Below, piece after piece: positions 35,185 to 44,481 of a DNA stretch of 64,000 nucleotides. Numbering within the stretch: position 1 is the first letter of the stretch; each line of letters starts with the position of its first letter. The stretch covers positions 124,001-188,000 of the forward strand of contig JASJOS010000009.1 of NCBI GenBank assembly GCA_030068525.1. The letters run 5' to 3'. Position numbers and translations under genes: made by a program. The stretch is from Xanthocytophaga flava (GTDB lineage: Bacteria > Bacteroidota > Bacteroidia > Cytophagales > 172606-1). The notes under the pieces are model-generated. The model saw only the letters and a program-made list of their open reading frames with translations. It was not told where the DNA came from and searched no databases.

Positions 35185-35871
35185 ATGAAAAGCACTATTC
35201 TTTGTGAAGTATTGCTGGCAGGTTTGCTGGTAACTTCTGCCTGTGAACAGAAAAAACAGGAAAGTCAGGGAAATACAGCTTCTAAAGAAGTAATAGATAC
35301 CACCGGAGCCATTCCGATGGATGAACTGCAAACGCAGGTTATGGCCGTTGATGAACGTCCTTCAGATGTGCATCTGATGACAGCACTGGATGATTTCAGT
35401 CATAAAAATACACAAGGGGCAGCTACACAGATTCAGGAAGGAATACTGGCGCTGAAGGAAGAAACGGCCAGGTATACCGGACAGGGCAAACAAGCTGTAC
35501 AAAGTGCCATTCAAACGCTCGAAAAACTGAAGGAACAAATTGAAGCTGGAAAGCTGACAAATATAGGACCATTGCAAAATGCTGTTGCACAGGCTCAGAA
35601 TACTGTGACACATAATTTGTTCTTTGCCGTAGAGGAGACCTTTGTTCCTGAAAAACAAAATTCGACAGCCCGATTGCTTACCGTTGCTGTAGCACACTTA
35701 AGACAGAGAGTCAACAAGGATACTTCGTCTCTTAAACAGGAAGGAGAGTCTTTACTCAAGGATGGTGAAAACCTTGAAACCAGATTACAAAAGGGAGAGA
35801 AGATAAGCACTACTCAACTAAAAGACTATACTGCCCGTTGCCACAACTGGCTGGAGAAACATAACAGCTAA
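35185..35871 (+). CDS. lipoprotein, unknown function, coiled-coil
   Basis: 228 residues with lipobox VTSAC (Cys20). The mature protein is mostly helical with heptad-like spacing (AATQIQEGILALKEETARY, QSAIQTLEKLKEQIEAGKL), giving a probable helical bundle in the periplasm. It starts 274 bp from the divergent kinase gene and is followed after 68 bp by the Gly/Tyr-rich protein gene. Position suggests control by the neighbouring two-component system; no direct repeat was identified as an operator. Confidence 0.82.
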   Translation: MKSTILCEVLLAGLLVTSACEQKKQESQGNTASKEVIDTTGAIPMDELQTQVMAVDERPSDVHLMTALDDFSHKNTQGAATQIQEGILALKEETARYTGQGKQAVQSAIQTLEKLKEQIEAGKLTNIGPLQNAVAQAQNTVTHNLFFAVEETFVPEKQNSTARLLTVAVAHLRQRVNKDTSSLKQEGESLLKDGENLETRLQKGEKISTTQLKDYTARCHNWLEKHNS

Positions 35872-35939
35872 ACGATAGCTTTTATACAGGATATTTTTGT
35901 GTCTTCTAGTTCCATGTATTGGTTTTATTTTTTAAGCAT

Positions 35940-37382
35940 ATGAAAATTCATTCATTTCAATATTTGATTATCAGCTTATGGGTTATAAGCTGCCTGCAAA
36001 GTACTATGGCTCAAAATGCAGAGTCTCCTGCGACTAATCAGACAGAGCCAGTTGCCACCCTGACTCAGCAATTGCAAAATCAGGATAAGGATATTGTTTC
36101 TTCCATAGCTCCTTATGATAGTGCTACACGTGAGGCTATTCTGACTGCGAGTGAAGCACCTCAGTTACTGGCACGTATTTCAAGGATGCAGGCTCAGACA
36201 AGCCAGCAGTTTCAGGATTTGATTCAATCACATTCCCAAAGAGAGCAGGATCATTTTTACCAGGTTGCCCGTTATCCTCAGGTAGTACATACCCTGGCAG
36301 GTCTGGGAAAAGGCAGTTCTGAGACCAGTGTGAAGGCAATGGTAGAAGATCAGAATGCCAAAGAAGCGTTATGGAATATCTATCATCATCATTTTGCGGA
36401 TCTGGTAAAGATAGATCAGATGAATCAGAATGCGGCTGAGGCATTTGATCAGTTGACTGCATCGTATAGTCTTGCAACTCAGAATGCATTCAATAAATTA
36501 ATTGATATGCCTGAGGTCTTGACATTGTTAACAGATCACATGGACCTGACCATGCAGTTGGGGGATAGTTTTAAAGCAGATCCGGAACAGGTACGTAACC
36601 ATCTGGCTGAGTTACATACTACATTGCAGGCAAAAAATCAGCAGGAGGTATCCGCTTATCGCCAGCAACTGGAGTCTGATCCGCAGGCTTTGCAGGAACT
36701 GCAGAAGTCGTCAAAAGAATTTGCTGCTGACAATCACTATGCCTATACCGTATCGGACACTGTTATCCCCAATGCAGCGACTACAACCAATTACTATTAT
36801 GGGGTAAGTCCTTATTCGTATTGGTTTGGCTATCCCTACTGGTATGATTATGCTCTATGGTATCCAATGCCATTGTATATGCAAACTGGCTTTTATTTTG
36901 GTGCGGGTGGCAATCTGATGGTTTTTGGGCTACCTTCCTTTGCGTATTCAAACTGGTTCTTTACCTACGGATATCACCGCTATCCGGCATTGTATCACGC
37001 ATATGGTAATTTTTATCATCAATATGCCCCTCGTGCGCCCTACATGCCTTTTCATAATGCCTTCTGGAATGTTGCCCGTAATCACTATGTGCATAATCCT
37101 GTAGCTCCTATGGCTAACCGGACTGATCTGAACAGACGAAATTTCCTGCCTCAACATCAGGCTATTGTGCCTCAGGGAAATGTACGGGAGCAACCTCTGC
37201 GTTCCGGACGAGTTCCCGCATTTGAAAATTCCAGTCGCATGGATCATTTCCGGGCTAATGAATCACATGCCCAGGCATGGGGATCGTTTCGTGGAGGCCA
37301 GGGATTTTCAGGCGGATTCGGTGGTGGCTTTGCCGGAGGAGGTTTTCATGGCGGAGGATTTCATGGGGGTGGACGGCATTAA
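35940..37382 (+). CDS. secreted protein with Tyr/Trp-rich centre and Gly-rich tail
   Basis: 480 residues from ATG 35940; an upstream TTG at 35919 would add only seven residues. Signal peptide 1-25 (STMAQ). Residues 30-270 form a helical Gln-rich domain resembling DUF3300-like proteins. Residues 275-370 are densely Tyr/Trp/Pro (YYYGVSPYSYWFGYPYWYDY), then a linker, and residues 455-480 are Gly/His/Phe repeats (GGGFHGGGFHGGGRH). Such composition suits self-assembly or surface coating. Probable operon with the lipoprotein. Terminator at 37454. Confidence 0.82.
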   Translation: MKIHSFQYLIISLWVISCLQSTMAQNAESPATNQTEPVATLTQQLQNQDKDIVSSIAPYDSATREAILTASEAPQLLARISRMQAQTSQQFQDLIQSHSQREQDHFYQVARYPQVVHTLAGLGKGSSETSVKAMVEDQNAKEALWNIYHHHFADLVKIDQMNQNAAEAFDQLTASYSLATQNAFNKLIDMPEVLTLLTDHMDLTMQLGDSFKADPEQVRNHLAELHTTLQAKNQQEVSAYRQQLESDPQALQELQKSSKEFAADNHYAYTVSDTVIPNAATTTNYYYGVSPYSYWFGYPYWYDYALWYPMPLYMQTGFYFGAGGNLMVFGLPSFAYSNWFFTYGYHRYPALYHAYGNFYHQYAPRAPYMPFHNAFWNVARNHYVHNPVAPMANRTDLNRRNFLPQHQAIVPQGNVREQPLRSGRVPAFENSSRMDHFRANESHAQAWGSFRGGQGFSGGFGGGFAGGGFHGGGFHGGGRH

Positions 37383-37453
37383 AGCATGCTTTCGATAGAT
37401 TTCTGTGTATATGCGTCATACCAAATTTTGAATGCAATTTAGACTGTACTAGT

Positions 37454-37491
37454 AAACAAAGCCTATGTTTTCAAAAGTATAGGCTTTGTTT
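37454..37491 (+). terminator. 13-bp perfect hairpin terminator
   Basis: AAACAAAGCCTAT pairs perfectly with ATAGGCTTTGTTT, ending in a T-rich tail, 72 bp after the preceding stop. Confidence 0.8.
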
Positions 37492-37559
37492 TATCTTCAA
37501 TAACTTGTTCATTTCCCTTTTCTCAGCTCTCTTTCCAAGTTCTCTCAAATTTTCTCTCT

Positions 37560-37735
37560 TTCTTCTGCTTGCGGCTTGGTACTTTTTTGCTTGTCCAAAA
37601 AAGTACCCCAAAAAGGACAAAAAATTCCAAAGCTTCGCCCCGCAGGGCCAACGCTAGGCTCGCGGAATTTTTATCCCTACGCACCTTCACTACCTTTCGC
37701 GATTGAGGTCATCGTAACTCTCTTTGTGGCTTTTT
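37560..37735. repeat. dispersed intergenic repeat family B, copy 1
   Basis: Holds a hairpin GGTACTTTTTTG/CCAAAAAAGTACC (37578-37607) and then a GC-richer stretch. Its reverse complement matches 63871-64000 in order: ACAAAGAGAGT, AATCGCGAAAGG, AG.GTAGGTGCGT, CCGCGAG, TTGGCC, CTGCGGG, TCCTTTTT. The pair are diverged copies of one element. No open frame. Elements with a TACTTTTTTG/CAAAAAAGTA hairpin are common in Bacteroidota. Confidence 0.7.
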
Positions 37736-38048
37736 TCTGAAAATTCATGATGGCTCATCTTGTTATTGTATTACTGCAACCTGTAATACATTTCTCTCAT
37801 ATTTTTGAGAAAAAGATAGTGATATCATGCGTTTAAAAGGTGAGTCTGAGCGCTTTTAATGTAAGTTGTAGTTTCAATATAAGTTCGTGAAATGCTCTTT
37901 TTCAAATCAGCTTATAATTCTTACAAACACCTTTTCACTCCCCAATAACCCTTTCAGATTAATTCTATATTTTGTCTTATGTGTGATTGTTGTGAAACAT
38001 GATTATTGGTAGTGTTTTATCCGAAGTCCATAAGTCAACATATATCTC
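37736..38048. other. intergenic region, no feature seen
   Basis: About 310 bp before the membrane protein gene. AT-rich; no coding frame, repeat or hairpin recognised. Confidence 0.4.
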
Positions 38049-38849
38049 ATGAAATATTATCTGAAAATTGCCTCAGTATCCAGTTTGGTGTATGCATTAT
38101 TTTCTATCATAGGAAATATAGTTCTGATGTTTTTGTATAAGCCAGAGGAACAAAACTGGATGGATGCACTCATGGTAGTGGCTTTGCCTACAAATGGTAT
38201 ATCTTTTCTGCTCTTGCTCTTTACGCATCTGTATTATTTCCGAAATACTACTCACATCTCACTGAAGGATATACTGATTATCTCTATTTTGGTGATTTTT
38301 CTTTCTTATGTAGTGGAATACCTGATTAATGTGGCTTTTTATGTAGGTTACTTTGAATCGTTACCTAAAATCAGACATGATACCCAAGGAATATTGGGTT
38401 TAATAGACTCCTTTGTGCATAATGAACCTTATATGCCTTCCTTTGCTGCCTTTCGCTATATGACTGGGCTGATTACAGAGCCTCTTAGTGCATTGTTTTT
38501 GAGATGGGATCTGGTAGGGTTTATAGGAGGACTTACAGGTAATAGACTTTTTTATACATTGATATTGATCTATGGTGAAAGTTTATTCTTTCTGTTCAGG
38601 AAATACAACAAAGAGCCCTGGCTGGCTATTGTTCCCTTTCTGAATAACTGGATATTGGTTGAGATTACCAAAAAGCCCAAATGGTGGAATCTGGTGTTGT
38701 GGATTCCTTTTGTCAGACATATATTCCTGTATTTCATCAATGCAGAGCTCGCCAAAGATGTTCAGCGCGATTCATTGTATGCAATGGGTATGACGCTGAT
38801 GCCACCTCTGTTCTATGGAGATGTGTATTTGAATGAGCAAAAGGGGTAA
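38049..38849 (+). CDS. polytopic membrane protein, DUF5684-like tail
   Basis: 266 residues with about six hydrophobic helices. The C-terminal part (KYNKEPWLAIVPFLNNWILVEITKKPKWWNLVLWIPFVRHIF) matches the DUF5684 pattern often found beside signal peptidases, where it is a membrane segment with conserved Trp/Pro. Function unknown. The following gene starts 45 bp later on the same strand and also encodes a membrane protein. Confidence 0.82.
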   Translation: MKYYLKIASVSSLVYALFSIIGNIVLMFLYKPEEQNWMDALMVVALPTNGISFLLLLFTHLYYFRNTTHISLKDILIISILVIFLSYVVEYLINVAFYVGYFESLPKIRHDTQGILGLIDSFVHNEPYMPSFAAFRYMTGLITEPLSALFLRWDLVGFIGGLTGNRLFYTLILIYGESLFFLFRKYNKEPWLAIVPFLNNWILVEITKKPKWWNLVLWIPFVRHIFLYFINAELAKDVQRDSLYAMGMTLMPPLFYGDVYLNEQKG

Positions 38850-38894
38850 TTTGTTTTTATCTATTTTTGTGTTTTCATTCATTACCGCAATCTT

Positions 38895-39431
38895 GTGATT
38901 GACTATTTTACTTCTCTTATTAGTCAGGGATATTCTTTTTTTCTGATTTGGCTAATCGTATTTATTCTTCTTGTTAAAGTCTATTTTGATGCTTATCAAA
39001 AAGAGGTTGTGACTGTACTGGAAGCAATGAATTTGCTCATGGCTGTGTGCGGCTTATATGTCTTTTACTTTTGGTTTCATGAAGCGTTTACTTACTTTAT
39101 GAGCAATCCCTATTCACGATATATATTTATAACGCACATTAAAGCGCCTTATGGCTCTGTCGTATGGATTACAGCAATAGTAGGGAGTCTCTTGACTCAA
39201 CTTTTCTGGATACCAAAGCTTCGCCATAACATGGTGTTATCACTATTTATATGGCTATCTCTTCATCTTGAAGCCATAATTATATTTATAACCTCGTCTT
39301 TTAGTGATTACTTGCCATCTGGCTGGGTTACAAAGCCAGTTTCTGTAGGGGAACAGATTCTATCCAGAGTACTTTATGTAGGAATGGTCACTGGAGTTTA
39401 TTTCTTTTTGTGGAAGCGAAAGAAGAAATAG
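38895..39431 (+). CDS. polytopic membrane protein, unknown
   Basis: 178 residues; GTG start at 38895. Helices at about 10-28, 42-65, 90-108, 116-135 and 155-173. No conserved motif seen. It probably forms an operon with the gene at 38049. Its end lies 1 bp from the end of the convergent gene at 39433, so the two transcripts may overlap at their 3' ends. Confidence 0.72.
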   Translation: MIDYFTSLISQGYSFFLIWLIVFILLVKVYFDAYQKEVVTVLEAMNLLMAVCGLYVFYFWFHEAFTYFMSNPYSRYIFITHIKAPYGSVVWITAIVGSLLTQLFWIPKLRHNMVLSLFIWLSLHLEAIIIFITSSFSDYLPSGWVTKPVSVGEQILSRVLYVGMVTGVYFFLWKRKKK

Positions 39432-39432
39432 A

Positions 39433-39978
39433 TCAATAATTAAGCATTCTATTCTTATTGAAAGTCTTTATTTTATTAATTGCAACAATTAGGACAATCA
39501 TACTCAACACTCCTCCAATACCCCATTCTTCCAAATGGAAATAGCGTATCCAATATTTATAAAAGTATTTTGGGTCAGGTTGTCTGGTGTAGGTCATAAA
39601 TGTTAGACGAAGTAGGCCAATCCGAATGAGCATTCCAAGCCAGTATCCTATGAAAAGTAAGCTTGTATATATAATCCACCATTTCCATATGACTTGTTTC
39701 TTTAAAATATATATCAATCCTAAGCCACAATAAGGGATAACAAAGAAAGATGTAAGAGCATAATACCAACGAGTCTCAGTACTATCAGAATCATCCCAAA
39801 TAATATGATAGCTGTCTGAGTCATTGAATAGAAGACCTTCTATCAGGAAGTGATACATCTGAGGACGCAGTTGTTTGAAAACGCTTATCATACAGCATGA
39901 TAAAAAGAAACTAGCTACTAGCAAATACACTATTTTAAGTAGTGGTTTAAGGATTGATGAAGAAGATGTTGAATTCAT
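39433..39978 (-). CDS. polytopic membrane protein, unknown
   Basis: 181 residues with about four membrane helices (12-32, 70-90, 97-118, 155-172) and a soluble loop containing DDSDSTETRWYY. No recognised family. It converges on the previous gene with no room for a terminator. Confidence 0.72.
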   Translation of the reverse strand: MNSTSSSSILKPLLKIVYLLVASFFLSCCMISVFKQLRPQMYHFLIEGLLFNDSDSYHIIWDDSDSTETRWYYALTSFFVIPYCGLGLIYILKKQVIWKWWIIYTSLLFIGYWLGMLIRIGLLRLTFMTYTRQPDPKYFYKYWIRYFHLEEWGIGGVLSMIVLIVAINKIKTFNKNRMLNY

Positions 39979-40060
39979 GTTTTGTTTTGCTTGTTTCAGA
40001 TCACATCTTACTGAAATTTCTATTCTTTCCCATGAACGTAATCCAGATATTTTTCCAACA

Positions 40061-40336
40061 TGACTGGAACTCCGGTCAACTTGATAAAAGTAAAAACTGT
40101 GATTTGTTTTCGAATCAAACTACAAAGCGACCATACTTCGAATCGCTTTGTAAAATGACCGGAACTCTGTTCACTTTCAATTTTGACTGGAGTTTCGGTC
40201 GCTTTCTCGTTTGACTGGAAGTACGGTCACTTTGAAAAAATATTCGAATAATGGTCACTTTCGTCAATGACTGAAGTTCTGGTCGCTTTGCTCAATTATC
40301 CGATTTCTGGTCAGTTTTTATGTTGACCAGAAGTCA
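40061..40336. repeat. cluster of degenerate GGTC-type repeats
   Basis: At least seven related units with consensus TGACYGGARNTYYGGTCRCTTT: 40061, 40125 (inverted), 40156, 40184, 40212, 40252 (half), 40268 and inverted at 40305-40335. Spacing is irregular and the orientation mixed. Such multiple short repeats occur at the ends of IS21-family elements; no transposase is nearby, so this could be an element remnant or a protein-binding array. Confidence 0.65.
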
Positions 40337-40351
40337 GATAGCTCCAGGTTA

Positions 40352-40948
40352 TTAATAGCCTACTAATGCTACAAAGTCAATATTTTCTTCTTTCATATAA
40401 TCCAATGAGAGAAGTATTTTACGCAGATCGTGGACAATTTCTGGTTCATCAGTGGAATAAGGAGATATAAAGTACCTACCCCAATCAAAAGGGCGTTCAG
40501 TCACTTCTGTTATCTGATTGCCAAAGCTTGGGTTCTGCCGTATCTTTTCCAGAAAAGTAAGTGTTGTTTCTCGCATTTGAGAAATATGTGTCCATCCTTC
40601 ATGAATACTGTCATAATTTACTTTCCACTCCTTCTGGACTTGAATTATTTGTTGTTGCAAATCAGGTATTCTTGTTAAATTATTTTCCTCTTCTGCCAGA
40701 TAAATTTCATATTCCAATTCTTGAGTATCAGGTTCGTAATTAATCGGATAACTCCAGTATGGAGTCAGATCAATATGTAACAGTGCCTCTATCTGTACTA
40801 ACTCTGACTGTGCAAATGCATGAGGTCGGGAGTGAAACATCGCAAAATCTCTGCTTAGAAATGCCTCTTCTTCATTAATCTTTTCCGCTATTCTGGCTTT
40901 TTTGTTACAACTTCGTGTCTTTGGAGCTAAAAATACATCATATCCCAT
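40352..40948 (-). CDS. hypothetical acidic protein
   Basis: 198 residues, soluble, rich in Glu. Residues 75-125 form a long charged helix (EYEIYLAEEENNLTRIPDLQQQ). No motif recognised. It is 14 bp downstream of the dehydrogenase gene on the same strand, so likely co-transcribed. The repeats at 40061-40336 abut its 3' end. Confidence 0.75.
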   Translation of the reverse strand: MGYDVFLAPKTRSCNKKARIAEKINEEEAFLSRDFAMFHSRPHAFAQSELVQIEALLHIDLTPYWSYPINYEPDTQELEYEIYLAEEENNLTRIPDLQQQIIQVQKEWKVNYDSIHEGWTHISQMRETTLTFLEKIRQNPSFGNQITEVTERPFDWGRYFISPYSTDEPEIVHDLRKILLSLDYMKEENIDFVALVGY

Positions 40949-40961
40949 GGGCTATATAAAT

Positions 40962-41834
40962 CTATTTAGTAAACAAGCGTACGACAGAAGTCATATTTTC
41001 TTGGCCCAGATTCTGAGCAATCGCTTTCTGAAATACCTGTAGGGCTGTGGCTGTCAGTGGAGCTGATTCCGATGATCCTGCTGTTGCGAGGACATAGGAG
41101 AAGTCTTTTTCGATTAACTCTACCGGAAACTGTGGCGTAAAGTTCTCTGTCAGCATGGTGCTTGTAAGGTAGCCAGCCACCGGGCTCCATACAGACGTTT
41201 TAGAGATGGCTGCCAATGCACTTTGTGCATCCATACCTGACCGTTTGAGCATTCCGATTAATTCGGCATAGGCTGCCACCTGTATACCCAGTAATGCATT
41301 GGTAGTTAGCTTTACCAATGCTCCTGAACCCCAAGGTCCTACATATTGAACAGTAGCTCCCATGGCTTTCAGGATGGGTTCTGTCTGGGTAAAGATTGTG
41401 TGATCACCTCCCACAAAGAAAACCAGTTGGGCTGCATCTGCCTGAGGACGTGAGCCAGATACAGGTGCTTCCAGAAGCGAGATGCCTTGGGCGGTGACCG
41501 CCTCACTCAGCTCTTTGATCCATACAGGCGTTACTGTCGAACTTTCAATCGCAATAGCTTCTTTTTTCATTCCCTGAAGCGCCCCATTTTCCGGGTCCAG
41601 CCATACTTGTCGGGATGCTTCATCGTCTCGAACCATTGCCAGCACAAAGTCAGCTTGTGCAACTGCCTCTTTGGGAGAGTTTGCCTGTGTAGCTCCTTCT
41701 TTAACAAGGTCTGTAGCTGCTTGTGGTGTACGATTCCAGACTATCACCCTGTGACCTGCTTTGATAAGATTTTTAGCCATACGAGAGCCCATAGCTCCAA
41801 GGCCTAATACAGCAATGGTTGAAGTAGTACTCAT
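40962..41834 (-). CDS. beta-hydroxyacid dehydrogenase family NAD(P) oxidoreductase
   Basis: 290 residues. N-terminal Rossmann fold with GLGAMG (11-16); substrate-binding EAPVSGSRPQA (122-132); catalytic K175 in GSGALVKLTTNALLG. This is the 3-hydroxyisobutyrate dehydrogenase-like family, which oxidises short beta-hydroxyacids. VWNRTP after the second strand favours NADP over NAD. The precise substrate cannot be read. It is transcribed with the acidic gene downstream. Confidence 0.92.
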   Translation of the reverse strand: MSTTSTIAVLGLGAMGSRMAKNLIKAGHRVIVWNRTPQAATDLVKEGATQANSPKEAVAQADFVLAMVRDDEASRQVWLDPENGALQGMKKEAIAIESSTVTPVWIKELSEAVTAQGISLLEAPVSGSRPQADAAQLVFFVGGDHTIFTQTEPILKAMGATVQYVGPWGSGALVKLTTNALLGIQVAAYAELIGMLKRSGMDAQSALAAISKTSVWSPVAGYLTSTMLTENFTPQFPVELIEKDFSYVLATAGSSESAPLTATALQVFQKAIAQNLGQENMTSVVRLFTK

Positions 41835-42030
41835 TGTTCTTTTGTTGTTATGGATTTAATAAGGGGTAAGGGTAATTGTTTCAGGCAATTTCATGAGACA
41901 AGTCTGATAGTAAATTTCGATCCTGTCATTTTCTGTATTTGTATAATCTGTTGATACATCTTTGTAAAGCTTGCATTTTTATAGTCAGATTCCAAGTGTG
42001 TTTAAAGACTTATAGTATAGCTGAAAGACA

Positions 42031-42060
42031 AAATAGGTGGCCTGATCAGGCCACCTATTT
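42031..42060 (-). terminator. 15-bp perfect palindrome terminator
   Basis: AAATAGGTGGCCTGA is followed directly by its reverse complement with no unpaired loop beyond the turn. It lies 36 bp after the end of the T9SS cargo gene on the minus strand. Confidence 0.75.
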
Positions 42061-42096
42061 TAACTTAGACAATTCTATGAAAGGTAAGCTATTTTC

Positions 42097-44481
42097 TTAC
42101 TGCTTCACAATCTTAAACTGCTCGTGTAATCCTGTATTTCCGGTAATACGTACCAGATACAAGCCTGGTTTTAAGGAAGATCCATTCATCAGAACAGCGT
42201 GATTTCCTTCTGTTTCATAGTTGGCAATAATGCGTCCTTCCAGTGAGACTATCTCTACCTTAGCTTTGCCATAGCCACTATGCAATTGTACCTGAAAATC
42301 TCCGGCAGACGGATTTGGCGAGACAACCGATTTTTGAGGCAATTCAACTTCTGGTGAACCTATCCGGGCTGCTGATTGTGAACATTCTGTTGTAAATACA
42401 GTAAAGTATTGCTGACGCAAAATAGTACCGGATGCATTCTTCGTGGTTGCTTCAATCAGATACTGTTGATTAGCTAACAGTTGTTGAATGACACCCGCAA
42501 TAGAAATTGTTTGAGTTGCTGTTGTTCCATTGAGAGCATACGTATAGTCCTGAACAAGCTGACGCGGATCATTTTTCAATACTTTTACAATAAGCGTACG
42601 GGCAGTGGAGTCATTGGCGTTTACCAATACATCCTGGTTGTTACAGATAGTTACACTTTGATTGTTTGCTGGCCATAGTAATAGAGAATTTGTACCTTGA
42701 TCAGGGGCTGTTGTAAAGATGGTTTTCACCGTTTTCCCTGTTCCTGATGCACTTCCTCCTGCTGCTCCGCCTATCACATACAAGATTTCCATTTCATAGG
42801 TAGTTCCTGGCTTCAAACCGGGTATTTGCCATGTAGAAAAGTATGGGGTACCTTGTAATGTAACAAATTGATAATCTTCTCCCTGATTATCTGCCGGATA
42901 CTTGTCAATTTTATAAGAGTACAAACTCACTGTAATACCATGACGATCTAACCCTACTGGTCGTTGAACAGTAACCGTTGGAGAAGTAGATACATTTGTC
43001 TGACCATTAACCGGACTGATAACAGTAAGAAAAATATCAGCTGCGAGTGGAAGTGGCTTGATGATAATAGGATACTCTCCCTGTCCGATAATGTTTTGTA
43101 AAGAGTCTCTGGTAATCAACACCAGACGTGCAGCATAGGGCTCCTGACGTAAATCCTGTATGAATGACGTCATCTTTACGTTGTTTAATGCCGTTTGCGC
43201 TGTAAGACCTACTCGTGTAGGGAACGGATCATACTGATAATCTATCTGAGTACCAGTTGCTACATCAAAAATCTGGGCAGTAATAGAACGCGCATTAGGA
43301 TTATTGGAATTGACCGTCCATTCTACCTCTGTGTGATAGATTGACTTCTTTACATATAACGTATCTCCCGGACTTGGCGAGACCAACAGGGGTTGAGGTG
43401 CTGTGGTAAAAGTAACTCTTACATTTTTACTCGTTCCGGAAGGATTTCCTCTAGCCCCAGATACGAGATAATGGATATTGAGTTCATAGGTAGTTCCTGG
43501 TTTCAGATTAGGTATCTGCCAGCTGGTAATGGTTGATATATTTGATACCCATACCATGCGATAATCCTCCCCCTGAGCATCCATGGGATATTTATCTATT
43601 GTATAAAAGTCTACTAGGATACCTACTCCATGTACAGCTATATCTGATGGTTTTTGAACAGTGACAGTTGGTGATGTAGATACACCTGTTTGACCATTAA
43701 CTGGGCTAATGATGGAAAGATTGACATCTGTCCCTAATGGCCGCGGCTTGATGATAATAGGATATTCTCCCTGTCCAATGATATTCTGTAAAGAATCCTT
43801 GGTTGTTAACACTACCCGAGCCGCATAAGGTTGCTGACGAATATAACTTACATACGATTGTAGTTCTACATTAGTTAAGGCTGTTTGTACTGTGAGGCTT
43901 TTACTTATTGGAAATGGATCTCCTGGAAACAGGGAGGTGAGCTCTTGACCAGTTGCTACGTCAAAGATTTCAGTAGAGATGGAACGAGCATTCGGATTAT
44001 TCGCATTTACTGTCCAGTCTGCTGAATCAAAAGTAATTGCACCATACAAATACAACGTATCTCCCGGACTTGGAGAAACTAACAATGGGCTGGTCTTTTC
44101 AGCAGATGAAGTAAAGAACGTAAAATATTCCTGACTTAGTAGAGCGTTGGCGGCATCAACTGTTTTTAACTCAACCAGGTATTGATGATTAGGTTCCAGT
44201 GGATTACCATTGGAAAATGGAAAGAGAAAAGGTTCTGTTGTTTGATCGGTAGATGTAAAGGTATGAGAATTTTCATACACCAACTGCCGGGGATCGTTTA
44301 TAGATACCTTAATGTAAAGCTTCCAGGTTGTAGGTTCATTGGCATTGACATTAAACCCTGACAAGGTATTCAGATTGATGGTGGCACCATTCTGAGGTAC
44401 GAGCAATAAGGGAGAATTTACTCCATAGCTGGACATAACAAAGCTGCCAATAAAAATCAGCAGCAGATAAAAATGTTTCAT
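42097..44481 (-). CDS. T9SS cargo protein with duplicated modules
   Basis: 794 residues. Signal peptide 1-20. Two tandem modules of about 230 residues (about 135-365 and 365-600) each run LLVSPSPGDTLY, NNPNARSI, DSLQNIIGQGEYPIIIKP, VSTSPTVTVQ, TWQIPxLKPGTTYE and FTTAP; the phrase IIGQGEYPIIIKP is identical in both. They are probably Ig/FnIII-like. The C-terminal 75 residues (SPNPSAGDFQVQL, LKPGLYLVRI, EQFKIVKQ) form a type A T9SS sorting domain, so it is exported to the surface or medium. No catalytic domain is seen. Confidence 0.88.
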   Translation of the reverse strand: MKHFYLLLIFIGSFVMSSYGVNSPLLLVPQNGATINLNTLSGFNVNANEPTTWKLYIKVSINDPRQLVYENSHTFTSTDQTTEPFLFPFSNGNPLEPNHQYLVELKTVDAANALLSQEYFTFFTSSAEKTSPLLVSPSPGDTLYLYGAITFDSADWTVNANNPNARSISTEIFDVATGQELTSLFPGDPFPISKSLTVQTALTNVELQSYVSYIRQQPYAARVVLTTKDSLQNIIGQGEYPIIIKPRPLGTDVNLSIISPVNGQTGVSTSPTVTVQKPSDIAVHGVGILVDFYTIDKYPMDAQGEDYRMVWVSNISTITSWQIPNLKPGTTYELNIHYLVSGARGNPSGTSKNVRVTFTTAPQPLLVSPSPGDTLYVKKSIYHTEVEWTVNSNNPNARSITAQIFDVATGTQIDYQYDPFPTRVGLTAQTALNNVKMTSFIQDLRQEPYAARLVLITRDSLQNIIGQGEYPIIIKPLPLAADIFLTVISPVNGQTNVSTSPTVTVQRPVGLDRHGITVSLYSYKIDKYPADNQGEDYQFVTLQGTPYFSTWQIPGLKPGTTYEMEILYVIGGAAGGSASGTGKTVKTIFTTAPDQGTNSLLLWPANNQSVTICNNQDVLVNANDSTARTLIVKVLKNDPRQLVQDYTYALNGTTATQTISIAGVIQQLLANQQYLIEATTKNASGTILRQQYFTVFTTECSQSAARIGSPEVELPQKSVVSPNPSAGDFQVQLHSGYGKAKVEIVSLEGRIIANYETEGNHAVLMNGSSLKPGLYLVRITGNTGLHEQFKIVKQ

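Noticed and set aside
40061-40336. GGTC-type repeats considered as a CRISPR array
   Set aside because: Units differ from each other, spacing is irregular, orientation is mixed and no cas gene is present.
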